DNA from: Planctomycetaceae bacterium
Lineage (GTDB): Bacteria > Planctomycetota > Phycisphaerae > Phycisphaerales > SM1A02
Direction of reading: 5' to 3'
Assembly (NCBI GenBank): GCA_027488415.1
Contig: JAIYBS010000272.1
Span: 1-6,617 of the forward strand
Length of the DNA stretch: 6,617 nt
The position numbers and the translations under genes were made by a program. Under the pieces are notes generated by a model. That model was not told where the DNA came from. It made no database searches and saw nothing but the letters and a program-made list of their open reading frames with translations. This document shows positions 6,040-6,617 of this stretch, in pieces; position 1 is the stretch's first letter; each line of letters opens with the position of its first letter.

Positions 6040-6617
6040 GGCGCAGGAGTGTTCATCGGCGCTCCCCCGGCCGCGTCTGGAAACGCGCTGCCGCCGAGGT
6101 GCGGCACGAACAGGAGCACGGTACGCCGTGACGGCGCGCCCGTGCGCTCCGGCGCCGCGAGGAGGAGCGACGCACCGAGCGTCACCACGCGGGAGCCGAT
6201 CTTCCCGGACGCGGCGGGCCGGTCGGGCGAGGGCGGGCCCATGACGGCGCGCTCCTCGGCGGCCCGCGCGGGCGCCTCGGCGTCGGTCTCGACGAACCCG
6301 CCGGGGTCGCACGTGAGCGCCCACGCGACGCCCGGCTCGAGCTCGAGGTCGATCGTGCAGCTGCGGATCACCTCGCCGGCGAGCCGGTTGCCGTTTCGGA
6401 CGAGGCTCGCCTCCGCGGCGCCCGTCACGAGCTGCGGGACGAGCTGCACCGAGACGCGCGTCCCGTCCTCCATCGGCACCGGCCACGAGCGGACCATCAG
6501 CCGCGCCTGCGCCGGGCGCCGCTCCTTGGCGATGCCGTCGATCTCGAGGAGCGAGTCGCCGGTCGGCACGCTCGCGAGCTCGCGCCACGTGGTCGCGGTG
6601 CCGAGCCAGGTGTCGAC
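6036..6617 (-). CDS. Hypothetical protein, partial (N-terminus outside window)
   Basis: The frame is open from the window edge to a TGA at 6036-6038, giving 193 residues of a C-terminal part. The visible protein begins VDTWLGTATTWRELAS. A GTG at 6567-6569 could start a 177-residue protein, but coding-like sequence continues upstream with no clear ribosome binding site, so I treat the gene as cut by the window. Composition is balanced and protein-like, with alternating hydrophobic strands (ARLMVRSWPVPM, TRVSVQLVPQLV, SCTIDLELEPGVAWAL, RTVLLFVPHL), suggesting a mostly beta fold. I see no signal peptide, membrane helix or catalytic motif in this part and do not recognise the family. The 4-base ATGA overlap with pssA supports a real gene and co-expression. 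Function unknown. Confidence 0.7.
   Translation of the reverse strand, partial: VDTWLGTATTWRELASVPTGDSLLEIDGIAKERRPAQARLMVRSWPVPMEDGTRVSVQLVPQLVTGAAEASLVRNGNRLAGEVIRSCTIDLELEPGVAWALTCDPGGFVETDAEAPARAAEERAVMGPPSPDRPAASGKIGSRVVTLGASLLLAAPERTGAPSRRTVLLFVPHLGGSAFPDAAGGAPMNTPAP

Noticed and set aside
6040..6588. An N-terminal extension of PssA, since its frame stays open upstream
   Set aside because: The extension is Arg/Ala/Gly-rich low-complexity sequence overlapping another more protein-like frame. PssA proteins are normally close to the 314-residue size, and the ATG at 6037-6039 forms a typical ATGA overlap.

Overview
This is a GC-rich window in which every supported gene lies on the minus strand. 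The best guess for the organism is a planctomycete, probably of the Phycisphaerae. The main clue is two neighbouring exported proteins that end in a PAPGA(I/L)-hydrophobic-GRRR tail. From memory, this variant of the PEP-CTERM sorting tail is common in that group. High GC, strong third-position G/C bias and a zinc-ribbon membrane protein fit but do not prove it. No rRNA, tRNA, CRISPR array or mobile element was found.

Reading in the direction of transcription (right to left): (1) 6617-6036, the C-terminal part of an unrecognised protein that runs in from outside the window; (2) 6039-5095, pssA, phosphatidylserine synthase, joined to gene 1 by a 4-base ATGA stop/start overlap; (3) 5051-3855, trpB, tryptophan synthase beta chain, 43 bases after pssA; (4) a 175-base gap that begins with a small hairpin directly after the trpB stop; (5) 3679-2939 and 2915-2160, two tandem secreted proteins with PEP-CTERM-like tails, 23 bases apart, each with a clear ribosome binding site; (6) 2081-567, an S13-family D-alanyl-D-alanine carboxypeptidase/endopeptidase (PBP4 type); (7) 565-1, a zinc-ribbon protein with three membrane segments, starting one base after the carboxypeptidase stop and running out of the window.

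Functionally the window splits into two blocks. The right block (unknown gene, pssA, trpB) is housekeeping: phospholipid and tryptophan synthesis, with no trpA or psd visible. The left block is about the cell envelope: two exported surface or matrix proteins, a peptidoglycan hydrolase and a membrane protein. The hairpin and the longest gap separate the blocks, so they are probably separate transcription units, although all genes share one direction. The most interesting part is the pair of uncharacterised exported proteins. The rest is fairly ordinary, and I see no convincing evidence of a wholly new system.
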